Under the pieces are notes generated by a model. That model ran no database searches. It was not told the origin of the DNA and was given only the letters and a program-made list of their open reading frames with translations. The position numbers and the translations under genes are program-made. Positions 16,466 to 25,949 of a DNA stretch of 64,000 nucleotides are shown in pieces. Each line of letters begins with the position of its first letter. The first letter of the stretch is position 1. This stretch comes from CAG-698 sp964385755 (GTDB lineage Bacteria; Bacillota_I; Bacilli_A; ML615J-28; CAG-698), in the NCBI GenBank assembly GCA_964385755.1, contig CAYLPZ010000003.1, positions 1 through 64,000 on the forward strand. The letters run 5' to 3'.

Positions 16466-17755
16466 TTATAGTATCTCCCAATAACCCGTTTTATTAGAGC
16501 CTACTCTTTTTATTAATCCTTTTTCCTTTAAACCCTTTATTGCAACATTAATTGCTGTTTGTTTTATATCTAACAATTCACCTAATTTAGCAACAGTAAT
16601 ATTAATATTTTCTTTTAATGCATTTAAAACTTTTTGTTCAGATTTTGTCAACTCTATTTTTGTTAAGCTTCCATTACTATGTGTCGAACTAAAAGCAGCA
16701 TATGGGATTGTGACAGTAATGAAATTGTCAGTAATTTCAAAAACATTTCTTCCATATTTGCTCACAATTAATGGTACTCCATGCCCAGTTTGTTCAATCA
16801 GATTCAACTGTCCCATTATTTTTTGTAATTATATATTAACTGGATTGCTTCTACCTCTAAAGAAATCTTCTTCTGAAAAATCTACTGGCAGTCCTCCTGT
16901 TGAAATAATCTCAATTCTATTAGAATACAAATATACTGCAGGAGGTGTATGACGTGACCACTTATTGTGCAAACATGCATTAAGCCATGCTTCTCTGAAA
17001 CAACTAAAATCAAATAATTTTGTTTCTTGTCTTATAGATCCTTCCATATTTACAAAAGTTTCATTTAATGATTCGACATAATCAAGTACTTGTTGAATTG
17101 CTAAAATTAAACATTTATATCCGTATTCATTTCTTTTAACTAAATTTATTTTATCAACTCCACTAAATTTTGCAACTTTAATAGAATAAGTGTTATTATC
17201 AGATAATATATCAGCCATTAAATTGTACTTATTATCACTAGTAACTAGATTCAAGTTATATTTAAACGTTTCTTCATTTAATGTTAATCCATTAATCATA
17301 TATAGATTTTTTAATTGATTAAATGTTAAAAACTGATTATTTGATTCTATTCTAACTATTGAATCCGAATCATTTCACCTCATTAACTGTTTTAAATTGT
17401 CAGGTGATATATCTCTATCCTCATTTGATGATCTAATATAATATCTTCCATAAGCTGAATATGGTTTATGATCCCCTTTTACTTCTACTTTTACTATTGT
17501 CTTTTCATCTATAAATTCTACCAATATAGTAGGGATAATTTGTGGTTTAATAAAATTTGCTATTGCTTGAGATATATTCTTTAAAGTCATCGAACCAATT
17601 TCTTGTCCTATCACTAGTCCATCATTTTTAACACCAAAATATAATATACCATATCCGCTTTTATTTAACATTGAGGACAATGATATTACACCTTCTTTTA
17701 ATTCACTAATTGATTTTTTAAACTCTAGAGTTTCGTTTTCAGTACCTAAATTCAT
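16466..17755 (-). pseudogene. AlbA_2/RecG-like regulator with two in-frame stops
   Basis: One frame of 430 codons runs from 17,755 to 16,466, broken by TGA at 17,377-17,375 and TAA at 16,831-16,829 without any frameshift. Part 1 is the AlbA_2 (Schlafen) domain (ETLEFKKSISELKEGVISL ... YGRYYIRSSNEDRDI). Part 2 is the HATPase_c_4-like region (FREAWLNACLHNKWSRH...PPAVYLYSNRIEI). Part 3 has IEQTGHGVPLIVSKYG and a winged helix (TVAKLGELLDIKQTAINVAIKGL). These putative transcriptional regulators/ATP-binding proteins are normally one chain of this size. Inactivated unless stops are read through. A weak reinitiation at each following ATG is possible. Confidence 0.75.
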
Positions 17756-17866
17756 AATAACCTCAAAACTTATTATATTTTTATTGTACGTTTATTCTAC
17801 ATTTGTTATACACTTTATTATTCATATTTTCAAGTAAAATAAATTATATATTATAATATATTGAAA

Positions 17867-17889
17867 CAAAAAAAGGCATTATAGCCTTT
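17867..17889 (-). terminator. intrinsic terminator
   Basis: AAAGGC and GCCTTT form a short stem around TATAAT, followed by TTTT on the minus strand, just after the end of the kinase remnant. Confidence 0.6.
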
Positions 17890-17897
17890 CATCTACA

Positions 17898-18995
17898 TTA
17901 GTAGTTTAGAGTTTCTCCATTAATGTATTTCCATACTTGTCTTTCCATTTCACTTAATATTTCTTGTCCTTCTATATACACATCATGATCTTTGATGTCA
18001 ACGGAATAGTCCAAGTAATATCCATCTTAATTCGTGAATAGTTCTTAGTCTTAACTCTGAGTCCATAAGTCTATTCATCTTTTCTTCTTTCTTCATTACA
18101 TTTTTTGTTTTATCAATAGACACTCCCATCTTCGAACATTTATGTCTTAAAAATGATTCTTCCACTTCGTATTCCATTTCGTGATCTTCTAATTCCAATA
18201 ATACAACGTTAATGTCGTACTCTATTTTTGAAATATCATGCTATATCATTTTTTCAACAATATTATCTACATATTGAAAATATGGAGCACATTCCCAAAT
18301 CTTTTTATAATTTTCTCCCGTAGCAATTTCTTTTGTAAAGAGCACATTAATTATTAGTCCAAGCAAGTATAAGTCAGTATAAGTTCAAACTTCTCTACCT
18401 CCTCTTTTTTTTGCTCGGGTGCATGATAATCAACATTTCCAACAAAACCATCATTAGTAGAATCATTATCATTTTCAATATGTGTTAATCCAAAATCACA
18501 CATTAAAACTTTGTCTTCATCTACATCATATAATATATTTTATGGTTTTAAATCTCTATGTATTAACGGTTCAACTCTCTTATGAATCGTTTTAATGGCA
18601 TGACAAAGTTGAAGCGAATATTTATATGCATCAATAGGTGATATTTCATTATGATTTATCCTTTGATCTAATGATTTTTGATATTTTTTCATAATATAAA
18701 ATGGTCTATTTTTTCTTTGATCCTGTGCACGTAAATTTCCACTATCGATGTATTTAACAATATATGGTGAGTTTAACGACTCTTGTAGAGCTATTTCCTT
18801 ATTAGAATTACTCAACTTTATTTGTTCTTTTCCAAAATCATTCAATACTTTAACAACAAATATTTCTTTAAGCTCATCAGTACATTCATATATAAATCCA
18901 TTTCCAACTTTATTAATAAGGTTTCCAATGGTATATTTCTTTTCTTTTTTTCCAACAACATGTAATCCTATATATTTTTCATATTCTTCTGCCAT
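17898..18995 (-). pseudogene. Ser/Thr protein kinase, multiply broken
   Basis: An intact 151-codon start (MAEEYEKYIGLHVVGKKEKKY) carries the N-lobe (VVKVLNDFG with the ATP-site Lys) and reaches the catalytic loop HRDLKP, where TAA (18,542-18,540) replaces the next codon. In frame beyond it follow NILYDV, CDFGLTHIEND and YHAPEQ. A frameshift near 18,375 next to a tandem ACTTATACT leads to TDLYLLGLIINVLFTKE, then TAG at 18,243-18,241, then ELEDHEMEYE..., and a second frameshift near 18,020 leads to an ending EMERQVWKYINGETLNY at 17,898. The original protein would have had about 365 residues. It followed the Gabija-like genes in the same direction. Confidence 0.75.
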
Positions 18996-19030
18996 AATTA
19001 CTCTCCGATAATAAACAAAGGGAATAAAAT

Positions 19031-20056
19031 CTATACTTTAAAAGTATAATATACATCTTTAGTAGTTCTTGTTATTGCAGTATATGCATTATTCTTATTT
19101 ATTTTTTTTCCAATAATAACAATGTTGTTATTAATAGTTAATCCTTTTGACGATTTTATTGTCATCATTGGACCATCCCAATTATTAATAATGTTTCTAT
19201 TTTCACCCGAATTTGAGGGATATAATAATAAAGTATTTCCATCATCGTATTTTTTAACTTCATCATAAGTAATTTGTTTGATTATACTTTCCTTGGAAAC
19301 ACCATATATTTCAATTGACAAGTTTTCTCTAATCCATTTGCAATTATTTTCAGGACACCTATAACTATTTTTACATACCTCATCAGCCGTTAAGTTTTTA
19401 AACCAATCTCCACCACCATTTATATTTTGATAGTCATCTCCGAGGACAATAGTTTTTAATTTTGAAGCTAATAGTGTTTTAGCAAATTTTTCTCTATAAT
19501 AATTTAAATCTTGAGCTTCATCTATAATGATATAATCGAACCTTTTACTCAAAATATCAATAATTATTTGATTATAGTTTTTCAATAAAAACATAGCAAT
19601 GCCCGCTCTTGTTTCATCAGTTAATCTTACTTGATTGTCATCAAATATATACTTAACCGCACTATAATTCTTAATGTTATTCATTCCCAAAAATTTTTTT
19701 CTAGGAATAAATAATGAAAATGATGTTAATGTTGATTTATTATAAATAGTGCCATCGTCATGTATTTTTATATTCCTAATATTATTATAATAGTTTGGAA
19801 GGGTTGTAGAATCACAATAGACAATCTTCTTTCCTGCGCCGATTAATGGAATAAATGCTATGCACTTAGGGATTATATAATTTTGAAATAACGAATCAAT
19901 AGTTTTACTTAAAAATCCGTTATGAGATACCTCATCAACAATCATATTATTAAATGCAATATACAAACCATTTTTATTCATTTTCATTATATCGATTGAC
20001 TTTGTTGTTTTACCTGCTCCAGCAACGAATTTAATTACTTTTGAATTCATTTTCAA
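19031..20056 (-). CDS. gajB: compact UvrD-like helicase (GajB-like)
   Basis: At 341 residues it is shorter than known GajB (about 490) but has the full superfamily 1 motif set in order: Walker A GAGKTT (about 13-18), IIIDEAQDLN (motif II), VLGDDYQNINGGG (motif III), NSYRCPEN (motif IV), MMTIKSSKGLTI (motif V) and NAYTAITRT (motif VI). What is missing is bulk in the 1B/2B subdomains. The start lies 26 bases inside the upstream OLD gene, so translation is coupled. In Gabija, GajB senses nucleic acid ends and works with the GajA nuclease. The gene symbol is by analogy. Confidence 0.7.
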   Translation of the reverse strand: MKMNSKVIKFVAGAGKTTKSIDIMKMNKNGLYIAFNNMIVDEVSHNGFLSKTIDSLFQNYIIPKCIAFIPLIGAGKKIVYCDSTTLPNYYNNIRNIKIHDDGTIYNKSTLTSFSLFIPRKKFLGMNNIKNYSAVKYIFDDNQVRLTDETRAGIAMFLLKNYNQIIIDILSKRFDYIIIDEAQDLNYYREKFAKTLLASKLKTIVLGDDYQNINGGGDWFKNLTADEVCKNSYRCPENNCKWIRENLSIEIYGVSKESIIKQITYDEVKKYDDGNTLLLYPSNSGENRNIINNWDGPMMTIKSSKGLTINNNIVIIGKKINKNNAYTAITRTTKDVYYTFKV

Positions 20057-21476
20057 TATCCTTAATTATGTGCCAATCTTTCAAATCAACATTATCACTT
20101 ATTAATTTTTCTACAATTTTTGTCTTACAATTTTGCTTTGCGACCATTATTTCCTTATGAATTTCATGACATCTAAGAAATTCAGAGCACGAATTTAAAT
20201 AACCGGTATTATATAAATCTGTTTCCAAAGTATTATACATGGCAAAAATAGGAATATTATTGGCTTTACAAATTTTCTCTAACCTTGTAAATCTTGACGA
20301 CTGAGTTTTATCTACTGATAATGAAATATCATTGTCGCTTACCACAATTAGTCTTTTCTTTAAAAATATAGCTAATTCAATGTATGGTTCAAACATAACT
20401 CCAGCAACATTAATTATTGTCCAATTAAGTTTATTGCTATTTAAGTAGTATCTAAGTAATATCTCTTCTGTATATCCTTCAACTAAAATAATATTATCTG
20501 CAAATAATAATTCATTTCTACTAGGGGTTAAAAATTTATTTAATTTACTACAAGTTTTATTATCAAGATTGATTTTCTTTTGTTTAATATCAATTATTTC
20601 CTCAATCATAAATTCATTAACTACTACTGGAGAATGTGTTGTGGCAATAATTTGAGTATTCTTTATCAGTTTTAATTCATTAATAAATGTCCTTATTAGC
20701 GATGGATGTAAATGATTTTCAATTTCATCGATTAGAATAATATTATACTTATCATTAAGTGTATTTAAATAAATGTTTGCTATACTTTTGTATCCTGATC
20801 CAATCATATAATGATGTTCTTCTGTACCTTCTTCAACAATAAAAACTTTTTCATCTGATAATTTTGGTTCCGTCAAAGCAATATCCATTTTTTGGTTAAA
20901 TTTATTACAGAAATTTTGGAAAACATCCATTTTATCTTTGATTGATTCTTTTATTTTTTGTTTAGACTCTTCTTTTAATCCTTTATACTTTTCTTCCGAT
21001 TCTATGAATTTGGATAAACCAGTAATAAAGCCACTAGCATATATTTCATCAAACCTTATTAAAGGAATCATAAAAATATTTGGTATTGTTTCATCTTCAC
21101 TTAATATGTCCAAATCAATATTACTACCATTCAATAACGATATTTCTTTTTTATATTTTCCACTCTGATTTTTTTTAATTAAGACTCTAAAACCGTATCT
21201 AATATTTCCAATATCATCGACGAAACTTAATGACGAAATAATATCATTTTCTAATTCTACTTCAATAATAATATTTTTAGTGTCATCGCTATTCAAAAAA
21301 TCACTCTTTTGAATTTTAAAATAATCGTTTGTTATGCAAGAAAAAGCCAATCTAATACCATCTAAAAAATTAGTTTTACCTTCATTATTTTTCCCGATAA
21401 TTAAATCAATATTGTTATTGAAAATATATTTCCCAATTAAATTTCTATAGTTTATAAAATTAATACTTTTTAACAT
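20031..21476 (-). CDS. gajA: OLD-family ATPase/TOPRIM nuclease (GajA-like)
   Basis: The 481-residue product has an ABC-type ATPase domain: Walker A IIGKNNEGKTN (about 27-37), Walker B IILIDEIENHLHP, and the switch His in ATTHSPVV. It is followed by a TOPRIM domain with the metal-binding Glu in ILVEGYTEE and VVSDND. This is the overcoming-lysogenization-defect nuclease architecture; together with an overlapping UvrD-like gene it defines a Gabija-type anti-phage system. It is about 100 residues shorter than the studied GajA. The alternative is another OLD/helicase pair such as a class 2 OLD system, which has the same logic. Confidence 0.8.
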   Translation of the reverse strand: MLKSINFINYRNLIGKYIFNNNIDLIIGKNNEGKTNFLDGIRLAFSCITNDYFKIQKSDFLNSDDTKNIIIEVELENDIISSLSFVDDIGNIRYGFRVLIKKNQSGKYKKEISLLNGSNIDLDILSEDETIPNIFMIPLIRFDEIYASGFITGLSKFIESEEKYKGLKEESKQKIKESIKDKMDVFQNFCNKFNQKMDIALTEPKLSDEKVFIVEEGTEEHHYMIGSGYKSIANIYLNTLNDKYNIILIDEIENHLHPSLIRTFINELKLIKNTQIIATTHSPVVVNEFMIEEIIDIKQKKINLDNKTCSKLNKFLTPSRNELLFADNIILVEGYTEEILLRYYLNSNKLNWTIINVAGVMFEPYIELAIFLKKRLIVVSDNDISLSVDKTQSSRFTRLEKICKANNIPIFAMYNTLETDLYNTGYLNSCSEFLRCHEIHKEIMVAKQNCKTKIVEKLISDNVDLKDWHIIKDIENEFKSN

Positions 21477-21786
21477 TATTTTTCTCCTACCAACAAATAT
21501 TTAACGCAATACATATTAGTTAATTATTAATTACAAAATAGCATTTGATACAATAGGTTTATTCATCCCTTATACCCTAGAACAATATCGAGATGCACGC
21601 TCAAGGGTTATATCTTGATTTTCTTTTAGTACATTGAATTCAATATACATATTATTATTTTCCTAAAGAAGGATTAGTTCTTGTTTTGATGCTATTCTTA
21701 TCAAATTCATAAATATAAATAATTTGGCATAAATTTGGTAATATATCTTAAGTAACTAGTACTTTATATGAAAAATTATAATTTGA
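21477..21786. other. gene-free stretch with a short remnant
   Basis: A 26-codon minus-strand frame (MYIEFNVLKENQDITLERASRY) starts near 21,653 and ends at a stop; a short frame before it ends NPSLGK. Neither is recognised. Otherwise there is nothing but AT-rich sequence separating the restriction operon from the Gabija-like pair, so the latter probably has its own promoter here, not identified. Confidence 0.35.
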
Positions 21787-22113
21787 TTATGCTTCAAACC
21801 AAATATGTTTATCTTTTAGCTTATTTACTTTTATTGGTTCTATTATTCTTGAATTAACGAAATCCCAAGCATAACATTTATGACTCATATCAACATTTTC
21901 TTTATCTAATAGCATATGATGCCACTCATAGTATTCTTCAAGAGAAATAGAATGAGTCCCTGTAATAGTAACAATACCAACTAGTGCTTTAGCTTTTTAA
22001 TCGTAAATATAAACATAGCCTTTGACCCAGGTATCGTATCCCCTAGCATCATATGAAACTTGTCCATCTAACACTTGTGGAATGTAATATGGGTGCATAA
22101 CTAGTGCTTTCAT
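21787..22113 (-). pseudogene. ASCH/PUA-like small gene with in-frame TAA
   Basis: The ATG overlaps the McrC-like gene stop as ATGA. The frame reads MKALVMHPYYIPQVLDGQ... WVKGYVYIYD, is stopped by TAA at 21,999-21,997, and continues KAKALVGIVTITGTHSISL... to 21,787. The order (short beta start, WxxR/K-like region, alVGiVtItG) suits an ASCH/PUA-fold RNA or modified-base reader; this is a tentative fold guess. The coupling shows it was once part of the restriction operon. The intact form would have 108 residues. Confidence 0.5.
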
Positions 22114-23486
22114 ATAAATATCTTCTCTAATTCATTTTTTAATATAGATTTCATCTTTGTCTCATCATCCTCAAAAACAAAAGGGACTTTAATAATATGA
22201 ACATTAGTCTGTCCTCTTTGACAATAACACTGTCCAATAGGATATGATGATTCAATGTCTTCTTTTCTTATTAAAGGATAAAGCAAATAGACATCTCTTA
22301 AATCGTTTTTATTAGCGTATTCCAAAACCTGATATACATCATTAGAACTTAATTGATTTAGTAAGTCAGCTTCCAAATTAGGATTATCATTAAACCTACA
22401 AAGCATTTTATATTTTGTATCCAAGATAAAAAGCTTTTTAGTATCCTTAAATTCAACAAAAATATCATATCTAAGTTGTTTGAAATAGCCATAATCCTCA
22501 CTGTTAAATAACAAATGTTCAAACAAATAGTCACTACTCTTTTGTAAGGTAACTGTCGCCTTTCCCTCTAACATTTCAGTCAAGAACCCACCGATAAAAC
22601 CTTCAAATAAAGATTCTGTAGGGAATAAAAAGCAAAAATTATCATTTCTATCGATAGTAAATGTTGATAATTGATTCATTAAAAACATTTTACTCATTGA
22701 AACTATAGTTTTATAAACCTCTTGTGATTTGCTAAAAACTAATTTATCACAATCACTTGGAACACAATTCACATCGGAAACATCATTTAATTTCATTAAG
22801 ATTTGTCTAAGCCTTCTTTGATTTTCAAAAGAGGTAGAGTTAAATATTAATCGACAAGTACATTTAATAATTCTATTTAACGTATTGTCATAATCAAAAG
22901 TAGAAAATTCACAATTAAATGAATTACTCTTTCCATAAGGGACTTTTTTTGTAACATAGTCCACAATATTGAGTCTTCCCCTTATTGTAGGAATATCTTC
23001 TTCTTTAATTTCATACTTAAAATAAGCATTTCTACTTAACACTTCATCTACATATCTAATATAGATCGAGATAAAAAGTTCTTTTAAATCAGTAGAGTCA
23101 TCATAATCGGTTGAAAAATTTATAAAAGGATATTCAGTCTTATTGGAATAATTAATCCACAAAACCAAATTTTTAATCATGTGTGATGTATCTAGTTTTG
23201 AAGCATCATTACTTAAATATTTTTCTCTGAACACTTTAGGAAATATATTTATTGTTTGACCATTGAAACCAATTGTTCCTATATAGTTATTAGTTCGAAT
23301 ATCATCATGTGATAGGAATGACAAGAATTGTTGCTTCTTGCTTTTATCTCCATCATTGTAAAATGAGTATCTATTATCCCAATTTTCTTGAAGAAATTTC
23401 TCTAATTCGTTTAACACACCAGGAGATTGCCATTCAGAAGGAAGGTCACGATTGTTTATTTGTCTTTCTTCATAATAATTAAACAT
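22110..23486 (-). CDS. McrC-like restriction nuclease subunit (LlaJI R2-like)
   Basis: The 458-residue product belongs to the McrBC 5-methylcytosine restriction component family. The N-terminal part (YIGTIGFNGQTINIFPKVF) and central helical part (IRGRLNIVDYV...FDYDNTLNRIIKCT) are typical, and the C-terminal PD-(D/E)xK nuclease core reads LRYDIFVEF...KLFILDTKYK. It starts 12 bases after the McrB-like gene. In LlaJI-type systems the McrC-like R2 subunit cuts DNA when directed by the McrB-like R1 subunit. Intact. Confidence 0.85.
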   Translation of the reverse strand: MFNYYEERQINNRDLPSEWQSPGVLNELEKFLQENWDNRYSFYNDGDKSKKQQFLSFLSHDDIRTNNYIGTIGFNGQTINIFPKVFREKYLSNDASKLDTSHMIKNLVLWINYSNKTEYPFINFSTDYDDSTDLKELFISIYIRYVDEVLSRNAYFKYEIKEEDIPTIRGRLNIVDYVTKKVPYGKSNSFNCEFSTFDYDNTLNRIIKCTCRLIFNSTSFENQRRLRQILMKLNDVSDVNCVPSDCDKLVFSKSQEVYKTIVSMSKMFLMNQLSTFTIDRNDNFCFLFPTESLFEGFIGGFLTEMLEGKATVTLQKSSDYLFEHLLFNSEDYGYFKQLRYDIFVEFKDTKKLFILDTKYKMLCRFNDNPNLEADLLNQLSSNDVYQVLEYANKNDLRDVYLLYPLIRKEDIESSYPIGQCYCQRGQTNVHIIKVPFVFEDDETKMKSILKNELEKIFI

Positions 23487-23497
23487 AAAACCATTCC

Positions 23498-24886
23498 TTA
23501 TTTTTTCTTAATTTTTAATCTCATTACTTCTGATTCTTCTATATCAAACACTCCTGCATCCAAAGAAGCATTAAGAACTTCTTTTACCTTATCTTTGTTA
23601 TCAAAGAAATATTCATATAATAAAGGAATAATACGATCATTCATAATCTCTTCTAAGTCATCAATTGTTTTTCCAATAAAATAAGAATGTCCAACAAGAA
23701 GATCGGTACTCTTAAGTCTTCTATATAATTCTTTATTTATCTTTTCTAATGTATCTTTTAAAGTTGTATTATTAATTAAATTGCTATTTGGAGCAACTTC
23801 AATAAATTTAAATCTTCTTCTTAAAGCGGCATCTATTAACGATATTGATTTATCGGCTGAGTTCATTGTTCCTAAAATATAGAGATTGTTTGGAACAGAA
23901 AAATTATCTCCTGAAGGCAATGTTACTTCAATTTCATTTACTTCACCTTTTCTCTTATCTGTTTCGATTAAAGTGATTAATTCACCAAAAACCTTTGATA
24001 TATTAGCTCTATTAATCTCATCAATTATTAAAACATAGTTATTAGCACTATCATTTACTGCATCATTTGCTATTTCCTTAAATATTCCGTCGACATAATT
24101 AAACTTCATAGGAGTAGTTAAATCTGGTCTTAAGCCTTGGATAAAATCTTCATAAGAATAATTTTGATGGAACGTAGTAAACCTAATCTTTCCAGTAGAT
24201 ACGTTCTTTCTATATTCAGTCATAACATCTTGTCTTGTTGGATATTTTGCTTCAACACTTTCTTTAGTGATATTTTCAATAATTGCTAAAGCATAAACTG
24301 CAGTACTATATGTTTTGCCAGTTCCAGGAGCTCCATAGAGAATTTGATTTAATTCATGCTTATTAGCAACCGTAGGAAAAGTATTGTCAACATCTCCAAT
24401 TGAAGGTGCCCCGCTCATTAGTTCAGAAGATAATTCAAGATCAAATGTTATAGTATTTTCAACATCATCAATTAAAGTCACAAAATTCATACCCTCAATA
24501 TTCTTGTCATATAAATCAACAAACCACTTATAATCAGAGCCTAAAGAATTAAATTTTTTTCTTTTAAGTTGTAATTTTTTCGAAGTACCAGAATTCCCCT
24601 CGGTATGCGTAAAAATAACTTTATTGGATACACCTTTATATTGAGTACCAATGATTGCAATAATACTATCTCCAATAATTAATGAGACACCAGAAGCAGT
24701 ATCATAATCAAATTCGGTTAAAGGGGCATTAGCATTTTGTTTTACTATCATTTTCTTATTAATTAGATAGTCTTCCATTTCTTGCACCAAGTTGTAAGAT
24801 GATTGTTGTGTTACATTTTTGCTTTCTATATTTATCTTATACTTAGACTGCGTTTCGCTAATTATTCTAGAATACTTTTTAATCAT
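23498..24886 (-). CDS. McrB-like GTPase restriction subunit (LlaJI R1-like)
   Basis: The 462-residue product has an N-terminal DNA-binding part (1-175) and a C-terminal AAA+ GTPase: Walker A LYGAPGTGKTYST, FTTFHQNYSYEDFIQGL, Walker B VLIIDEINRANISKVFGEL, and the McrB-type sensor GTMNSADKSISLIDAALRRRF. It overlaps the preceding methyltransferase gene by 8 bases. With two linked C5 methyltransferases it fits R1 of LlaJI-like systems, where the N-terminus recognises the unmodified asymmetric site, rather than modification-dependent McrBC. Confidence 0.85.
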   Translation of the reverse strand: MIKKYSRIISETQSKYKINIESKNVTQQSSYNLVQEMEDYLINKKMIVKQNANAPLTEFDYDTASGVSLIIGDSIIAIIGTQYKGVSNKVIFTHTEGNSGTSKKLQLKRKKFNSLGSDYKWFVDLYDKNIEGMNFVTLIDDVENTITFDLELSSELMSGAPSIGDVDNTFPTVANKHELNQILYGAPGTGKTYSTAVYALAIIENITKESVEAKYPTRQDVMTEYRKNVSTGKIRFTTFHQNYSYEDFIQGLRPDLTTPMKFNYVDGIFKEIANDAVNDSANNYVLIIDEINRANISKVFGELITLIETDKRKGEVNEIEVTLPSGDNFSVPNNLYILGTMNSADKSISLIDAALRRRFKFIEVAPNSNLINNTTLKDTLEKINKELYRRLKSTDLLVGHSYFIGKTIDDLEEIMNDRIIPLLYEYFFDNKDKVKEVLNASLDAGVFDIEESEVMRLKIKKK

Positions 24887-25949
24887 TTATCTCCCCTCCA
24901 TTCAAATAGTCTTCAACAACTTTTGCAATTGATTTTGATAATAGCACAGGCACCGCATTTCCAACTTGAGTATATTGACTTCCTTTATTCCCTGTAAAAA
25001 AATACGTATCTGGAAAGCTTTGAATTCTAGCGCTTTCTCTTGCGGTAGGTATTCTGTTTTCTTTGTAATGAAAATAATTTCTGTGGCCACAATCAATTGT
25101 TCCACTTGGTAAACCAGAATTCATTCTCTTGAAAGCAGCATTATAATTTCTAACTTTATAATACTCATCTGATAAATCTTTTATTGTTCCTCCATCTTTT
25201 ATCATAGATATTATTTTTATCGTTTGCTCTGTATGAATAGTAACATCATTATTAGTTAAACCTGTAGAACCTTTTCTCATTAGCTTTTGAAAATTATTTA
25301 GTGGTTTTGAAGAATATTTTGTTGAATCTTCATTGTTATCTAGTGATGGAAGATCTGACAAAGCATCACTAGTAGAAACCATTTCTTTTCTTTCAATATC
25401 TTCGAAATTAAAAAACTTATCTCCAAATCTTTCTTTGTTCAACCCAATGAAAAAAACTCTTTCTCTTGATTGAGGGACACCATAGTCAGATGCCTTCAAT
25501 AGTTTATAATTAACATTATATCCAAGTTCACTAAACCTTTTAATAATATCTTCTTTATATAATCCTTTTTCCATACTTAGAAGTCCTTTTACGTTCTCTA
25601 AGATAAAAAAATCTGGCTTAATAATTCTAACAAATCTAACGTATTCTAAATACAAACTATTTCTTTCGTCGCCAGATTCACGTTTACCAACCAAACTAAA
25701 TCCTTGACAAGGTGGGCCACCAATAACTCCAGTCACTTTTTCCTTTTCACACAAAGATTTAATCATTTTATCAGTGTAATCATGTATATCAATACTTATT
25801 GCCACTTGTTTCTTGCGATTATAATTATATGTATTAACTGCGTCGAACCACTTATCTATCGCAAGAACACTTTCAAAATCTAGTTGTTCAAACCCCAATG
25901 AAAATCCTCCTGCACCACAGAATAAATCAACAATTTTATATTTGCTCAT
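24879..25949 (-). CDS. DNA cytosine-5 methyltransferase (second)
   Basis: The 356-residue product contains the C5 methyltransferase motifs: I (VDLFCGAGGFSLGF, about 6-19), IV (GGPPCQGFS with the catalytic Cys), VI (ENVKG), VIII (QSRERVFFIG), a target recognition region about 190-290, and X (QVGNAVP). It overlaps the first methyltransferase by one base (ATGA-type junction). Two methyltransferases are needed when the recognition site is asymmetric, each marking one strand, which is what LlaJI does. Confidence 0.9.
   Translation of the reverse strand: MSKYKIVDLFCGAGGFSLGFEQLDFESVLAIDKWFDAVNTYNYNRKKQVAISIDIHDYTDKMIKSLCEKEKVTGVIGGPPCQGFSLVGKRESGDERNSLYLEYVRFVRIIKPDFFILENVKGLLSMEKGLYKEDIIKRFSELGYNVNYKLLKASDYGVPQSRERVFFIGLNKERFGDKFFNFEDIERKEMVSTSDALSDLPSLDNNEDSTKYSSKPLNNFQKLMRKGSTGLTNNDVTIHTEQTIKIISMIKDGGTIKDLSDEYYKVRNYNAAFKRMNSGLPSGTIDCGHRNYFHYKENRIPTARESARIQSFPDTYFFTGNKGSQYTQVGNAVPVLLSKSIAKVVEDYLNGGEIND

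Noticed and set aside
16466..17755. TGA read as tryptophan (genetic code 4)
   Set aside because: Intact genes such as htpG use TGG for Trp, and TGA acts as the normal stop of the McrC gene; the other interruptions in the region are TAA or TAG.
22110..24886. Stand-alone modification-dependent McrBC
   Set aside because: The genes are translationally coupled to two C5 methyltransferases and a controller, which fits a LlaJI-like system better.
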